Shown: positions 40,587 to 51,603 of the stretch, in pieces
Layout of the letters: each line of letters starts with the position of its first letter
Numbering within the stretch: position 1 is the first letter of the stretch
Assembly (NCBI RefSeq): GCF_027571385.1
Contig: NZ_CP085636.1
Location: 4,756,001 to 4,820,000 of the forward strand
Direction of reading: 5' to 3'
Source of the DNA: Shewanella sp. MTB7
GTDB lineage: Bacteria; Pseudomonadota; Gammaproteobacteria; Enterobacterales; Shewanellaceae
Length of the DNA stretch: 64,000 bases
Position numbers and translations under genes: made by a program
Notes under the pieces: model-generated
Databases searched by the model: none
What the model saw: the letters and a program-made list of their open reading frames with translations, nothing else
Told to the model about the DNA's origin: nothing

Positions 40587-41450
40587 ATGAGTGATGACAT
40601 CCCACCGAGTACCAGCGCCCAAAAGAAGAGCTGGTTAGAAAAAGTAAGCCAGCTGTTTCAGGGCGAACCTCAAACTCGCAATGATCTTGTTGATGTAATT
40701 CACGGCGCAGAGCTTCGTGAAGTTATCTCTCAAGACACACGAGAAATGATTAAAGGCGTCTTAGAAGTATCCGATCTACGAGTAAGGGATATTATGATCC
40801 CAAGAGCGCAGATTGTAGCACTTCAAATAGATGATTCGGTAGCAGAGCTTCTCACAACTGTCATAGGAACAGCGCACTCACGCTTCCCTGTGATAAATGA
40901 AGACAAAGATCACATCGAAGGTATTTTGCTTGCAAAAGACCTGCTTCAATATGGGTTTAAGAACAGTGATGAACCTTTCTCATTAAAACAAGTTATCCGT
41001 CCTGCTGTCGTTGTTCCTGAGAGCAAACGTGTTGATGTACTGCTCAAGGAGTTTCGCTCCCAAAGATACCATATGGCGATCGTCGTCGATGAGTATGGTG
41101 GCGTTTCTGGATTGGTGACGATTGAAGACATTCTCGAAGAGATCGTTGGCGAGATCGAAGATGAATTCGATCACGATACAGCTGAAGAAACTGAGATCCG
41201 TAAGATTAGTAAACTGGTCTATATGGTCAAAGCGTTAACGCCTATTGAAGACTTCAACGAGACCTTCAAAACACAGTTTAGTGACGAAGAATTCGATACG
41301 GTTGGTGGTTTAGTTTCCCATGCTTTTGGTCATTTGCCAGAACGTAATGAGAAAGTCGTCATCGGTGGCATTGAATTTACAGTCGTTAGCGCAGACACTC
41401 GCCGATTACTGCAACTCAGAGTCAAACTCCCGGATCCAGATGCCGAATAA
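40587..41450 (+). CDS. corC: CorC/YbeX transporter-associated protein
   Basis: 287 residues from the ATG at 40587 (MSDDIPPSTSAQ), which fits E. coli CorC; a reading from 40557 adds ten residues. Two CBS domains span about residues 65-185 (VRDIMIPRAQIVAL, DYE-like GGVSGLVTIEDILEEIVGEIEDE), and a CorC_HlyC domain forms the C-terminus. It has been linked to cobalt/magnesium efflux and, more recently, to ribosome metabolism. It is followed 52 bp later by lnt. Confidence 0.93.
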   Translation: MSDDIPPSTSAQKKSWLEKVSQLFQGEPQTRNDLVDVIHGAELREVISQDTREMIKGVLEVSDLRVRDIMIPRAQIVALQIDDSVAELLTTVIGTAHSRFPVINEDKDHIEGILLAKDLLQYGFKNSDEPFSLKQVIRPAVVVPESKRVDVLLKEFRSQRYHMAIVVDEYGGVSGLVTIEDILEEIVGEIEDEFDHDTAEETEIRKISKLVYMVKALTPIEDFNETFKTQFSDEEFDTVGGLVSHAFGHLPERNEKVVIGGIEFTVVSADTRRLLQLRVKLPDPDAE

Positions 41451-41502
41451 AAAAACAGTAATACGTTTTTAATTAGGTAATTTTTTCTATGATGAGGCTG
41501 GA

Positions 41503-43047
41503 ATGCTGAATACACTTCGGGCATTCGCCCATCATGCAAAAATGCGATTGGTACTGGCATATTTTGCCGGTGCCAGTACCGCACTTGCTTTTGCTCCTTA
41601 CTCAATATGGCCAATCTACTTAGTTGCCATGGCAATAACTCTGCATCTTAGTCGTGACTTATCACCCAAAGAGAGTTTCATTTTTTGGCTTAGTTTCGGC
41701 TTTGGTTGTTTCTCTGTTGGGATCAGCTGGGTTCATGTCAGCATGGATAAGTTCGGTGGACTTCCACTTATCGCTTCTATCGGATTAATGGCGCTACTGG
41801 CTATTTACCTTGCACTTTACCCCGCATTGAGTGGTTACCTGCTACAGAAATTATCCCCAAAAAACCAGCTCATTAGAAACCTGTTGCTCTTTCCAGTGGT
41901 ATGGATGTTAACCGAGTGGGCCAGAGGTTGGGTGTTGACTGGTTTTCCTTGGTTATGGGCTGGTTACTCTCAAACTGAGGGACCAATAAAAGAGATTGCT
42001 AGTGTTATCGGTGTCTTGGGACTTAGTTATCTTATTGCTATGTTTGCAGGGGCATTAGCCTTATGTTTCCAGAAACGCTGGCATAGCATGGCATTAATGT
42101 TGCCTTTATTAGCCCTCGCCACTTATATTAGCCCTATGTTTTCGAGTGTTGAACCAAATGGGGAATCAGTCAAGGTCACGCTAGTACAAGGCAATATTGC
42201 TCAAAGTATGAAATGGGAGCCTGAAGCCTTATGGCCTACCATGCTCAAATACATGGATCTATCTCGACCTGAACTGGCCGATACCGATATTTTCATCTGG
42301 CCCGAAGCCGCCATACCGGCTCCAGAATCTATGGTGTCTGATTTTCTCGACAATGCTAATAAAGTTGCCAACTTAAACAACAGCGCCATTATTACCGGTA
42401 TTATCAGTAACCAACAAGAGAACTTCTATAACTCACTTATCGTGCTTGGAAACCATAATCAGTCTAAGCAAAACCAAGCTGATTATAAAATCGGTGGAAC
42501 CAATGAATTTAGGAAACACCACCTGTTACCTATAGGTGAGTTTGTTCCCTTTGAAGCCTTGCTTAGGCCTATCGCCCCACTTTTTAATCTGCCTATGTCC
42601 TCTTTTGTCCGTGGTGAATACCAACAAGCAAACCTAAATGCAGTAGGCTATCAGATAGCACCAGCCATCTGCTATGAGATCGCATTTCCGGAGCAGTTAA
42701 GAGCTAACGTCAATGAAGATACGGAACTATTACTGACCGTATCTAATGATGCATGGTTCGGCAGTTCAAACGGCCCATTGCAGCATATGGAGATAGCGCA
42801 AATGCGCTCGATAGAATTAGGCCGTCCTTTAGTCAGAGCTACCAACAACGGCGTAACGGCCGTGGTAGATGAAAAGGGCAATATTACCCATAGACTGCCT
42901 CAATTCGAGGCTGGTATTCTTGTCGCTGATATACCACTAATGAAAGGGGTAACAGGTTTTTCTAAGTGGGGAGAGTGGCCGATACTTATCTGGTCATCAA
43001 TATTGTTTGTGCTATTCCTGTTTAGGTTTGTAAAACACCGATCATGA
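41503..43047 (+). CDS. lnt: Apolipoprotein N-acyltransferase
   Basis: 514 residues: about seven N-terminal membrane helices, then a periplasmic nitrilase-like domain. IWPEAAIPAPE has the catalytic Glu, the Lys follows in FRKHHLLPIGEFVPFE, and PAICYEIAFPE carries the catalytic Cys. A last helix ends the protein. It adds the third acyl chain to lipoproteins, the final maturation step before LolB (also in this window) places them in the outer membrane. Confidence 0.96.
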   Translation: MLNTLRAFAHHAKMRLVLAYFAGASTALAFAPYSIWPIYLVAMAITLHLSRDLSPKESFIFWLSFGFGCFSVGISWVHVSMDKFGGLPLIASIGLMALLAIYLALYPALSGYLLQKLSPKNQLIRNLLLFPVVWMLTEWARGWVLTGFPWLWAGYSQTEGPIKEIASVIGVLGLSYLIAMFAGALALCFQKRWHSMALMLPLLALATYISPMFSSVEPNGESVKVTLVQGNIAQSMKWEPEALWPTMLKYMDLSRPELADTDIFIWPEAAIPAPESMVSDFLDNANKVANLNNSAIITGIISNQQENFYNSLIVLGNHNQSKQNQADYKIGGTNEFRKHHLLPIGEFVPFEALLRPIAPLFNLPMSSFVRGEYQQANLNAVGYQIAPAICYEIAFPEQLRANVNEDTELLLTVSNDAWFGSSNGPLQHMEIAQMRSIELGRPLVRATNNGVTAVVDEKGNITHRLPQFEAGILVADIPLMKGVTGFSKWGEWPILIWSSILFVLFLFRFVKHRS

Positions 43048-43061
43048 CTACTTTTTCAAAT

Positions 43062-43087
43062 AAAATACCCGCTGAGGCGGGTATTTT
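43062..43087 (+). terminator. Terminator after lnt
   Basis: AAAATACCCGC / GCGGGTATTTTT with a four-base loop, 15 bp after the lnt stop. Confidence 0.88.
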
Positions 43088-43180
43088 TACTCAAACCACT
43101 TCAATATGCACCATTCAGCATGTCGAAGTAGCTTGTAGGCAAATGAAATTTTAGCTCTCCAAAAAAATGTAACGATATTG

Positions 43181-43687
43181 CTATGGTGCCAGCGCCTCTC
43201 GGGTAAACTCACTCTTATCACACTCAGGACAATCAGAGATCACACCGGGAAATTCAATCTTCATCTCATGACCACAGTGCACGCACACCATGTTCCCTTG
43301 ACCGACAATTTCACCACTTTGATAATGACCTTGGTGTTTAAAATCTTGCAATATTTCATGCCATTCAATCTGACTACGGTCAGTAATACCACTCAACCAA
43401 TGCCAAACCGTGTTCTCAACAGTGATCATGGTAGGACTGTGGCTCAAGTCGGTATCATTTTTTTCTTGAAGATAGTTAGCAATATCACGTTTTAAAAATT
43501 GTTCAACTAAAGCTAACTCATCTTCTTTAGCCTGTTTCTTAAGAGATAGAAACGCTTTCCCATTGGTAACAACAGAAAACAACTCCTTTACAGTCATGGA
43601 GTTATCGTTAAGGTAGTCGATTTTCACTTTCGCTAATAGTGCTTCATAAAGCGATAGTAACTCCGCACTTCTTGCACTCATATTCAA
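43181..43687 (-). CDS. ybeL: Zinc-ribbon protein YbeL (DUF1451)
   Basis: 168 residues. A helical N-terminal region (LLSLYEALLAKVKIDYL) is followed near the C-terminus by a zinc ribbon: VCVHCGHE and then DCPECDKSEF, two CxxC pairs. This is the DUF1451 family (E. coli YbeL), of unknown function. It sits between lnt and leuS on the opposite strand. Confidence 0.85.
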   Translation of the reverse strand: MNMSARSAELLSLYEALLAKVKIDYLNDNSMTVKELFSVVTNGKAFLSLKKQAKEDELALVEQFLKRDIANYLQEKNDTDLSHSPTMITVENTVWHWLSGITDRSQIEWHEILQDFKHQGHYQSGEIVGQGNMVCVHCGHEMKIEFPGVISDCPECDKSEFTREALAP

Positions 43688-43801
43688 TACTCCTTCATCC
43701 GAACCTTTTTAATGACTCACTTCTAGTTTATTCTATGCGGAACTAACTCGCGCGGAAAGTGCGCAAGATCAAATAATGGGCGACATGTCCGGGAAATATT
43801 G

Positions 43802-46393
43802 ATGCAAGAGCTATATCAACCTTCAGAAATTGAAGCCAAGGTGCAGCAGCACTGGCAAGACACGAAAACCTTTGAAGTCACCGAAGATGAGAATAAAGAG
43901 AAGTTTTACTGTCTCTCTATGTTCCCATACCCATCGGGCCGTCTGCACATGGGTCATGTCCGTAACTACACCATAGGTGACGTTGTCGCCCGTTACCAGC
44001 GTTTGCAAGGGAAAAATGTTCTGCAACCGATTGGTTGGGATTCATTCGGCCTGCCAGCTGAGAATGCAGCGATTAAAAATAGCACTGCACCAGCGCCTTG
44101 GACTTACGAAAATATTGATTACATGAAAAACCAGCTAAAAGCGCTAGGTTTTGGCTATGACTGGAGCCGTGAAATCGCCACTTGCACACCAGAATATTAT
44201 CGCTGGGAACAATGGTTCTTCACTACGCTTTTTGAGAAGGGCTTAGTCTATAAGAAGACAGCTTCTGTGAACTGGTGTCCTAATGATGAAACCGTACTCG
44301 CCAACGAACAGGTACAAGACGGATGTTGCTGGCGTTGTGATACCCCTGTGGTACAAAAAGAGATCCCACAGTGGTTCATTAAAATTACCGCTTACGCTGA
44401 AGAACTGTTAAACGACATCGACAAGCTCGATGAGTGGCCTGAGCAAGTTAAGACCATGCAGCGTAACTGGATTGGCCGCAGCGAAGGCATCGAGATGACG
44501 TTCCAAGTTGTCGATAGCGATGAGTCTTTCGACATCTACACTACACGTCCTGACACAGTGATGGGGGTTACCTATGTAGCCGTTGCTGCTGGGCATCCTT
44601 TGGCAGAAAAAGCCGCTGCGAATAATCCAAAGCTGGCTGCATTTATCGAAGAGTGCAAGAACGCCGATACCACTGAAGCTGCGATGGCTGCAATGGAAAA
44701 GAAAGGTGTTGCAACCGGTCTGTATGCCATTCATCCATTAAGTGGTAAGCAAGTCCCTATCTGGGCTGCTAACTTCGTATTGATGAACTACGGTACAGGC
44801 GCTGTGATGTCAGTTCCTGCTCATGATCAGCGTGATTATGAATTTGCAGTTAAATATGACTTAGCCATCGAAGGTGTTATCAAGCCATCTGATAGAGAGT
44901 TGGACATCAGTGCAGAAGCCTATACTGAAAAAGGTGTCGTATTTAACTCTGGTGACGCTTTCCCTGAATTAGACGGACAAGACTTTCAAGCGGCATTCGA
45001 CGCTATCGATGCTAGACTAACGGCTGAAGGTAAAGGTAAACGTCAGGTTAACTTCCGTCTACGTGACTGGGGTGTATCTCGTCAGCGTTACTGGGGAGCA
45101 CCAATCCCTATGGTCACACTTGCTGATGGCACTGTCGTTCCAACACCTAAAGATCAACTGCCAGTCATTCTTCCTGAAGATGTTGTCATGGATGGGATCC
45201 AAAGCCCAATCAAAGCAGACAAAGAGTGGGCTAAGACTCAGGTTAATGGCCAGGAAGCGTTTAGAGAAACAGATACCTTTGATACCTTTATGGAATCATC
45301 ATGGTACTACGCGCGTTACTGTAGCCCACATGCCGATGAGATGTTAGATCCAGCTAAAGCAAACTACTGGTTGCCAGTGGATCAGTATATCGGCGGTATT
45401 GAGCATGCGTGTATGCATTTACTTTACTTCCGCTTCTTCCACAAATTGCTACGTGATGCAGGGTTGGTGAACTCAGATGAGCCAGCAAAACGTCTACTGA
45501 CTCAAGGTATGGTGTTAGCTGATGCTTACTACTATAACAATGAGAAAGGCGCACGGGTTTGGGTCTCTCCATCAGATGTAACCGTACAGGAAACGGACGA
45601 TAAAGGTCGTACCGTCAAAGCGGTTGATAGCCAAGGACATGAACTTGTCTATACCGGCATGAGCAAGATGTCTAAGTCTAAAAACAACGGCATTGACCCT
45701 CAAGAGATGGTCGATAAATATGGCGCTGATACAGTTCGCTTGTTTATGATGTTTGCAGCCCCGCCAGAACTAACACTTGAGTGGCAAGAGTCGAGCGTAG
45801 AAGGCGCACATCGCTTCATTAAACGTTTGTGGAAAGTCGCTCATGACCACGTAGCTAAAGGTGTGACTGTAGCGCTGGACGTTAAGTCACTTGATGCCAA
45901 GCAAAAAGAACTACGTCGTGAACTACACAAGACTATCGTTAAGGTCGGTGACGATATTGAACGTCGTCAGATGTTTAACACCGCTATCGCATCTGTCATG
46001 GAGCTGATGAATCGTCTTCAAAAAGCACCAACTGAAACAGAGCAAGATAGAGCCTTGATGCAGGAAGCTCTGTCTGCTGTTGTACGTCTACTTTACCCTA
46101 TCATTCCACACACTAGCTTTACTTTGTGGAACAACCTTGGTAATCCAGAGAATATCGAAGACGTACGTTGGCCCGAAGCCGATCAATCGGCACTTATTGA
46201 AGATAGCAAACTGATCATCGTTCAAGTAAACGGTAAGCTTCGCGCTAAAATCACAGTGCCTGCGGACGCAACGCAAGAAGCTGTCGAGGAACAAGGTTTT
46301 GCAGAGGAAGGTGTCATTAAACACACCGAAGGTAAAACCGTTCGCAAAGTGATCTACGTACCGGGAAAATTGCTCAATATCGTAGCTAACTAA
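43802..46393 (+). CDS. leuS: Leucyl-tRNA synthetase
   Basis: 863 residues from the ATG at 43802 ([18 protein letters not shown]). [16 protein letters not shown] holds the class I HIGH-like motif, [11 protein letters not shown] the KMSKS loop, and an editing domain with [15 protein letters not shown] lies between. It charges the tRNA-Leu made by the array at 31.9-33.1 kb. Codon use is strongly biased, as in highly expressed genes. Genes for lptE and holA follow, the conserved order. Confidence 0.97.
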   Translation: MQELYQPSEIEAKVQQHWQDTKTFEVTEDENKEKFYCLSMFPYPSGRLHMGHVRNYTIGDVVARYQRLQGKNVLQPIGWDSFGLPAENAAIKNSTAPAPWTYENIDYMKNQLKALGFGYDWSREIATCTPEYYRWEQWFFTTLFEKGLVYKKTASVNWCPNDETVLANEQVQDGCCWRCDTPVVQKEIPQWFIKITAYAEELLNDIDKLDEWPEQVKTMQRNWIGRSEGIEMTFQVVDSDESFDIYTTRPDTVMGVTYVAVAAGHPLAEKAAANNPKLAAFIEECKNADTTEAAMAAMEKKGVATGLYAIHPLSGKQVPIWAANFVLMNYGTGAVMSVPAHDQRDYEFAVKYDLAIEGVIKPSDRELDISAEAYTEKGVVFNSGDAFPELDGQDFQAAFDAIDARLTAEGKGKRQVNFRLRDWGVSRQRYWGAPIPMVTLADGTVVPTPKDQLPVILPEDVVMDGIQSPIKADKEWAKTQVNGQEAFRETDTFDTFMESSWYYARYCSPHADEMLDPAKANYWLPVDQYIGGIEHACMHLLYFRFFHKLLRDAGLVNSDEPAKRLLTQGMVLADAYYYNNEKGARVWVSPSDVTVQETDDKGRTVKAVDSQGHELVYTGMSKMSKSKNNGIDPQEMVDKYGADTVRLFMMFAAPPELTLEWQESSVEGAHRFIKRLWKVAHDHVAKGVTVALDVKSLDAKQKELRRELHKTIVKVGDDIERRQMFNTAIASVMELMNRLQKAPTETEQDRALMQEALSAVVRLLYPIIPHTSFTLWNNLGNPENIEDVRWPEADQSALIEDSKLIIVQVNGKLRAKITVPADATQEAVEEQGFAEEGVIKHTEGKTVRKVIYVPGKLLNIVAN

Positions 46394-46405
46394 ACTAGCA
46401 CTACA

Positions 46406-46438
46406 TGACTGGCATTGGGTTTTACCCAGTGTCAGTCA
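46406..46438 (+). promoter_or_regulatory. RNA hairpin between leuS and lptE
   Basis: A 15-bp stem (TGACTGGCATTGGGT / ACCCAGTGTCAGTCA) whose only two non-Watson-Crick positions are G-T pairs, with a three-base loop. No T-run follows, so it may limit read-through or protect the leuS message end rather than terminate. Confidence 0.5.
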
Positions 46439-46449
46439 GCTAGAACTAA

Positions 46450-46989
46450 ATGACATCAGCCAAAGGAATACATGTCTCGATTATGCTTATAAAACGCCTA
46501 TGTTTCGCAACAATAACCATAACAATGGCATTGAGTATTTTGTTCAGTGCTGGTTGCGGCTTTAAACTGCAAGGGAATTATTCAATTCCTGAGCAATTAA
46601 GAACCCTACATCTGAGCAGTCAAGATCAATACAGTGAACTCACACGTCTAGTGCGTGAGCGTTTGCGCCTGCAAGGTATTAAATTAACCAAAGATGTCGA
46701 AGACATACCTCAGCTACAGATATTACATGACTCACTGGATAGAACGACGCTCTCTCTCTACCCTACGGGCAATGTAGCCGAATATGAGTTGACCTACCAA
46801 GTCACCTTTGCCGTCACACTTCCTGATCAAGACTCTCAACAATTCGATGTTGATATTCATCGTGACTATCTGGACGATCCTCGAACCGCTCTAGCAAAGA
46901 GTCGTGAAATGGAGATGTTGTTAAAAGAGATGCGTATTCAAGCAGCAGATCAGATGATCCAGACGCTTGCCACTATTGAAGTCAAGTGA
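46450..46989 (+). CDS. lptE: LPS-assembly lipoprotein LptE
   Basis: 179 residues as read from 46450; an ATG at 46483 (MLIKRLCF) gives a more usual signal peptide and may be the real start. The lipobox is FSAGC, followed by GFKLQGNYSIPEQLRTLHL, the standard LptE opening (GFxLRG). It forms the plug of the LptD outer-membrane translocon that places lipopolysaccharide on the cell surface. It lies between leuS and holA, as in E. coli. Confidence 0.92.
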   Translation: MTSAKGIHVSIMLIKRLCFATITITMALSILFSAGCGFKLQGNYSIPEQLRTLHLSSQDQYSELTRLVRERLRLQGIKLTKDVEDIPQLQILHDSLDRTTLSLYPTGNVAEYELTYQVTFAVTLPDQDSQQFDVDIHRDYLDDPRTALAKSREMEMLLKEMRIQAADQMIQTLATIEVK

Positions 46990-47050
46990 TACTCAGGTAT
47001 CGCGCCCCTCAATTAGGCACTACACCTCATAACTTTGTTAAGGTAATTTG

Positions 47051-48091
47051 ATGCGGGTTTACCCAGATCAACTTTCACGTCATCTCAAACCTCTTCAGCA
47101 ATGCTATCTTGTTTTTGGCGATGATCCTTGGCTGTGCGAAACTAGCCGAAGTCAAATCTACGCTCAAGCTAAGAAAGAGGGATTTGAGGAGAAGATACAA
47201 CTAACCCAAGAAACAGGTTTTAACTGGGGTGACTTAGTTGATCAATGGCAAGCCATGAGCCTATTCTCAAGTCGGCGCATTATAGAGCTAATCTTACCCC
47301 AGGCAAAGCCTGGCAGTGAAGGCGGGGCTATGTTTCAAAGCTTGATGCAGATGCCAAACCCTGATGTTCTTCTCATCATCACAGGACCTAAACTGACCGC
47401 TGAGCAGACCAAAAGTAAATGGTTTAAGACGTTAGATGCCCATGGCATTTATATTCCCTGCGCAACTCCCGAAGGAGGACTATTTCAACGCTGGCTCGAT
47501 GAACGGATAAATCACTTCAAACTCACACTCACTCGTGATGCCAGAGAGATGCTCTTCAGTCTCTATGAAGGTAACTTATTAGCAGCCGATCAATCCCTGC
47601 AGTTATTACAACTGTTAAGTCCAAAAGATCGAATTGACAGTCATCAGCTTACCTCTTATTTTGAAGATCAATCGCGCTTTAGTGTGTTTCAGCTCACCGA
47701 TGCCATGCTCAATAATCAACAAGATAAGTCGTTGCATATTCTCTCCCAACTAAAGGCTGAGGGTGTCGCGATGCCCATCATCTTATGGGGCGTGTTTAAA
47801 GAGCTTTCCATACTGCTGCAACTAAGAACCGCGATGGACTGTAATCAATCACTACAATCTTTATGGGGTAAGCTGAGAATATGGGATAAACGTAAATCTT
47901 TATATCAATCGGCGCTTAATAGGCTCACCTTAGTTCATATAGAAAAGTTACTTGCCAGTACGTCAGCTGTTGAGCTGAAACTTAAGCAGCAAGGCATCGA
48001 AGATTGGACTGGTATGAGCCACCTAAGCCTGCTTTTCGATCCCAAAGCACATCAGGTGTTAGCTCACATAAAACTTAACGAAGAGGAGTAA
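47051..48091 (+). CDS. holA: DNA polymerase III delta subunit
   Basis: 346 residues from the ATG at 47051 with AAGGTAA upstream. The opening YPDQLSRHLKPLQQCYLVFGDDPWL, RRIIELILP and FQLTDAMLNNQ are characteristic. Delta opens the beta sliding clamp within the clamp-loader complex. It directly precedes nadD by 6 bp and follows lptE by about 60 bp. Confidence 0.94.
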   Translation: MRVYPDQLSRHLKPLQQCYLVFGDDPWLCETSRSQIYAQAKKEGFEEKIQLTQETGFNWGDLVDQWQAMSLFSSRRIIELILPQAKPGSEGGAMFQSLMQMPNPDVLLIITGPKLTAEQTKSKWFKTLDAHGIYIPCATPEGGLFQRWLDERINHFKLTLTRDAREMLFSLYEGNLLAADQSLQLLQLLSPKDRIDSHQLTSYFEDQSRFSVFQLTDAMLNNQQDKSLHILSQLKAEGVAMPIILWGVFKELSILLQLRTAMDCNQSLQSLWGKLRIWDKRKSLYQSALNRLTLVHIEKLLASTSAVELKLKQQGIEDWTGMSHLSLLFDPKAHQVLAHIKLNEEE

Positions 48092-48097
48092 TCAGTT

Positions 48098-48733
48098 ATG
48101 CGTATCGGTATCTTAGGTGGCACATTCGATCCGATACATTTCGGCCATATTCGTCCTGCAATAGAAGTAAAACAACTGCTGAATTTAGATAAAATTTGGC
48201 TAATGCCGAATCATATACCTCCTCATAAAACAACCCCATCAGTAAATACGCAGCATCGTGTCGAGATGGCACAGTTAGTTTGCGATCAATATGCTGAATT
48301 TGAACTGTGTGATATTGAAGTAAATCGGCAGACACCCTCCTATTTAGTGACCACTCTTGAGCAGATAACCCTAAATAATCCAGATGATGAGTTCTACTTT
48401 ATTATGGGGATGGACTCACTCATCACATTGACTAATTGGTACAAATGGCAGTCTCTGTTTACCCTTTGCCACCTCGTTGTCTGCCAGCGCCAAGGCTGGA
48501 ACTTGGCTCCTGATAATGCCATTTTTAACGAATATCAAACAAGGTTAGCGTCACCACAAGCGATAACGGCTCAAAAATCAGGGCTTATCATCCCCATTAA
48601 AGTCACACCACAGGCATACTCTTCCACCGAAATTCGACAACAATTGTCTCAAGGAAGCACGCCTACAGATGCTTTACCCAACATAATCTCTGAATATATT
48701 AAAGATAAAAATCTGTACCAAACATCAGCTTAA
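48098..48733 (+). CDS. nadD: Nicotinate-nucleotide adenylyltransferase
   Basis: 211 residues. GILGGTFDPIHFGHIRPA is the nucleotidyltransferase motif with HxGH; MPNHIPPHK and YSSTEIRQQL (ISxTxxR-like) complete the active site. It makes deamido-NAD from nicotinate mononucleotide. It begins 6 bp after holA with a GAGGAG site inside the end of that gene. Confidence 0.95.
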   Translation: MRIGILGGTFDPIHFGHIRPAIEVKQLLNLDKIWLMPNHIPPHKTTPSVNTQHRVEMAQLVCDQYAEFELCDIEVNRQTPSYLVTTLEQITLNNPDDEFYFIMGMDSLITLTNWYKWQSLFTLCHLVVCQRQGWNLAPDNAIFNEYQTRLASPQAITAQKSGLIIPIKVTPQAYSSTEIRQQLSQGSTPTDALPNIISEYIKDKNLYQTSA

Positions 48734-48849
48734 TGTTCAAAATTGATTCTTACTTAATCAAATTACACTTCTATAGCAGCAATCGCTTATGAGAATTGAT
48801 ATAACCTGTTATACTTCCGCGCTGTTAAAAAATTATTAAGGAATAACGC

Positions 48850-49179
48850 GTGGAAAGCGCCGAGCTAAAACTGTTTGTGATCGACAAAGTCGAAGATTTA
48901 AAAGCAAAAGATGTCGTGGTTTTAGACATCTCAGAACGTTCTAACCTAGCTGATTTTATGGTGGTTTGTTCAGGTACTTCAAAAACTCACGTGAGAGCTA
49001 TCGCAGAAAACCTAGTGGTTGAAGCTAAGCGTGCAAACCTTCACATCAATGGTGTTGAAGGCCGTGAAAGTAGTGAATGGGTACTGGTTGATCTTGGTGA
49101 TGTGATCCTTCACGTTATGCAAGATAAGACTCGTGATTATTACGAGCTTGAAAAATTGTGGACTGAAAAGCCAGCTTAA
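48850..49179 (+). CDS. rsfS: Ribosome silencing factor RsfS
   Basis: 109 residues from a GTG with TAAGGAATAACGC upstream. [27 protein letters not shown] and [17 protein letters not shown] are diagnostic. It binds ribosomal protein uL14 and blocks subunit joining under starvation. Its stop overlaps the rlmH start by one base (TAATG), indicating coupling. Confidence 0.95.
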   Translation: MESAELKLFVIDKVEDLKAKDVVVLDISERSNLADFMVVCSGTSKTHVRAIAENLVVEAKRANLHINGVEGRESSEWVLVDLGDVILHVMQDKTRDYYELEKLWTEKPA

Positions 49180-49649
49180 TGAAGATACAGCTGGTCGCAG
49201 TAGGCACGCGTATGCCAGATTGGGTAACCACAGGCTTTAAGGAATATCAACGACGATTCCCTAGAGATATGGCACTCGAACTGGTAGAGATCCCAGCTGG
49301 CAAAAGAGGGAAAAATGCTGATATAGCTCGAATTCTACATAAAGAAGGCGAGCAGATGTTAGCAATAATCCCGAAAGGAAATCACATTGTCAGCTTAGAT
49401 CTACCGGGTAAAACATGGACAACCCCAGAGTTGGCTACTCAACTAAGTCGTTGGCAACTAGATGGACGCGATGTCAGTTTACTCATTGGTGGTCCAGAAG
49501 GTCTAGCTCCCTCCTGCAAGCAAGCCGCAAGCCAAAGCTGGTGCCTATCTGCATTGACCTTACCTCACCCCTTAGTCAGGGTCGTTGTTGCTGAAAGCCT
49601 CTATCGAGCATGGAGCGTTAATACTAATCACCCCTACCACAGAGAATAG
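49179..49649 (+). CDS. rlmH: 23S rRNA pseudouridine-1915 N3-methyltransferase
   Basis: 156 residues of the SPOUT class. [12 protein letters not shown] is the knot that binds S-adenosylmethionine, and the C-terminal [15 protein letters not shown] is nearly invariant. It methylates pseudouridine 1915 in helix 69 of 23S rRNA. It shares one base with rsfS and precedes mrdA by about 100 bp. Confidence 0.97.
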   Translation: MKIQLVAVGTRMPDWVTTGFKEYQRRFPRDMALELVEIPAGKRGKNADIARILHKEGEQMLAIIPKGNHIVSLDLPGKTWTTPELATQLSRWQLDGRDVSLLIGGPEGLAPSCKQAASQSWCLSALTLPHPLVRVVVAESLYRAWSVNTNHPYHRE

Positions 49650-49746
49650 TCTGGGGAATTAAGTAGAAACGAGTTAGCGTCTTGAGCTAGGCTATGTATC
49701 AAATAGTTATACCAATTACATTACATCTAAGCTGGAGAATCTGTAA

Positions 49747-51603
49747 GTGGCGCCAAGAAAGCGGATAACGATGCATGACCACGCAGCAGAAGCTTCGCTT
49801 TTCAAACGAAGAGCTTTATTTACTTTTGTTTGTGTTGTTCTTTTATTAGGGATATTACTGAGCAATTTATATCACCTACAAATTCTCTCTTATACCGCTT
49901 ATGAAACCCGCTCTAATGACAATCGGATTAGGGTTGTACCTGTCGCACCCAGTCGCGGCTTGATTTATGATAGAAATGGCAAAATCCTTGCCGAAAACTT
50001 GCCTTTTTTCACTTTAGAATTGACCCCTGAGAAAGTTAAAAACATTCCAGAAACCTTAGCCAGACTAAGCAAAATTATTCCTATCAGTGCTGATGAAGAG
50101 GAAGATTTCACTCAATCCCTCAAATACCATCGACGCTTTAAACCCTTGACTCTTAAGACTCCACTGACAGAAGATCAAGTGGCTATTTTTAGTGTTAACC
50201 AGCATAAGTTCCCAGGGATCTCTGTCGTTGCAGGTTTGAAACGTCACTATCCTTATAATGGTTTGATGACACACGCATTGGGATATGTAGGTCGCATTAA
50301 TGACAGAGATAAACTTAGACTGCAAAAAGAAGAGAAGTGGAAAGACTACGCCGGCACCAAATATATTGGCAAGCAAGGGGTAGAGAAGTTCTATGAAAAT
50401 TTACTGCATGGTAAGCCTGGCCACCTCGAAGAGGAGGTCAATAATCGTGGCCGTACTATTCGAACACTCAAGTCTGTCGCCCCAGAACCGGGCCAAGATA
50501 TCTACCTCACGTTAGATCTCGATCTTCAGAAGAAAGCATTAGAACTGCTCGATGGACGACGCGGGTCAGTTGTGGCTATTGACCCCCGTGATGGTGGGAT
50601 CTTGGCAATGCTTTCCAGCCCCACTTATGATCCCAATTTATTTGTTCACGGAATAAGCAGCAAAGCATACAGTGGACTCCTTAGTTCACGCGCTCGCCCT
50701 CTTATTAACCGAGCGACACAGGGTCAATATTCGCCTGCATCAACGATAAAACCACACCTAGCCCTGCTGGGGTTAGATGAAAAAATCGTTACGCCAAAAA
50801 CACGAGTTTGGGATCCCGGTTTTTGGCAGATCCCTGGCGTCGAACGTAAATACAGGGACTGGAAACGTTGGGGCCATGGCTGGGTCGACGTAAATAGCGC
50901 CTTAGTTGGCTCGTGTGATACTTATTTTTACGATCTTGCCTATAAGACTGGAGTCGATAAGATCGCCAGCTTTATGCAACCTTTTGGCTTCGGTGAACGA
51001 ACCGGTATCGACATTTTCGAAGAGTCCGCTGGTATCATGCCTTCTAAAGACTGGAAACGTATGCGCTATAACCAGCCTTGGTACATAGGCGATACGATTT
51101 CTGTCGGCATTGGCCAAGGTTATTGGACAACCACGCCACTACAACTCGCCAATGCTGCAGCTATCATGGCGAACAAAGGACGGCGATTCGTACCGCACCT
51201 GCTCAGATCCATTAAAGACAATACTTCGAGAATAGACTCACCAGTCGATGAGATGGCGCCTATCATTCTGAATGACCAAAACAACTGGAATATCATCAAT
51301 GAATCCATGATGAATACAGCACATAAATCCCGCTTTAAGGATGCTGGTTATACTGCAGCAATGAAGACAGGGACAGCTCAAGTATTTAGCGTTGCAGAAA
51401 ATGAAGAATATGATGCTGACACCATAGATGAATACTTGAAAGATAATGCGCTCATTATTGCCTATGCTCCCTATGAAAATCCTAAAATAGTGTTGGCTGT
51501 AGTACTTGAAAACGCAGGCTGGGGAGGCGCTAATGCCGGACCTGTCGCCAGAGCACTACTTGATGAATATATGCTACGAGACAATCTGGAGTTTAATCAA
51601 TGA
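49747..51603 (+). CDS. mrdA: Penicillin-binding protein 2 (elongasome transpeptidase)
   Basis: 618 residues from a GTG at 49747, with an ATG at codon 9 as an alternative. One membrane helix lies near residues 25-45; a dimerisation domain and the transpeptidase domain follow. The active-site Ser is in SPASTIKP near residue 331, the second motif is SCD (VGSCDTYFY) and the third MKTGTAQV. It cross-links peptidoglycan for rod-shaped growth with RodA, whose gene overlaps its 3' end by 4 bp. Confidence 0.96.
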   Translation: MAPRKRITMHDHAAEASLFKRRALFTFVCVVLLLGILLSNLYHLQILSYTAYETRSNDNRIRVVPVAPSRGLIYDRNGKILAENLPFFTLELTPEKVKNIPETLARLSKIIPISADEEEDFTQSLKYHRRFKPLTLKTPLTEDQVAIFSVNQHKFPGISVVAGLKRHYPYNGLMTHALGYVGRINDRDKLRLQKEEKWKDYAGTKYIGKQGVEKFYENLLHGKPGHLEEEVNNRGRTIRTLKSVAPEPGQDIYLTLDLDLQKKALELLDGRRGSVVAIDPRDGGILAMLSSPTYDPNLFVHGISSKAYSGLLSSRARPLINRATQGQYSPASTIKPHLALLGLDEKIVTPKTRVWDPGFWQIPGVERKYRDWKRWGHGWVDVNSALVGSCDTYFYDLAYKTGVDKIASFMQPFGFGERTGIDIFEESAGIMPSKDWKRMRYNQPWYIGDTISVGIGQGYWTTTPLQLANAAAIMANKGRRFVPHLLRSIKDNTSRIDSPVDEMAPIILNDQNNWNIINESMMNTAHKSRFKDAGYTAAMKTGTAQVFSVAENEEYDADTIDEYLKDNALIIAYAPYENPKIVLAVVLENAGWGGANAGPVARALLDEYMLRDNLEFNQ

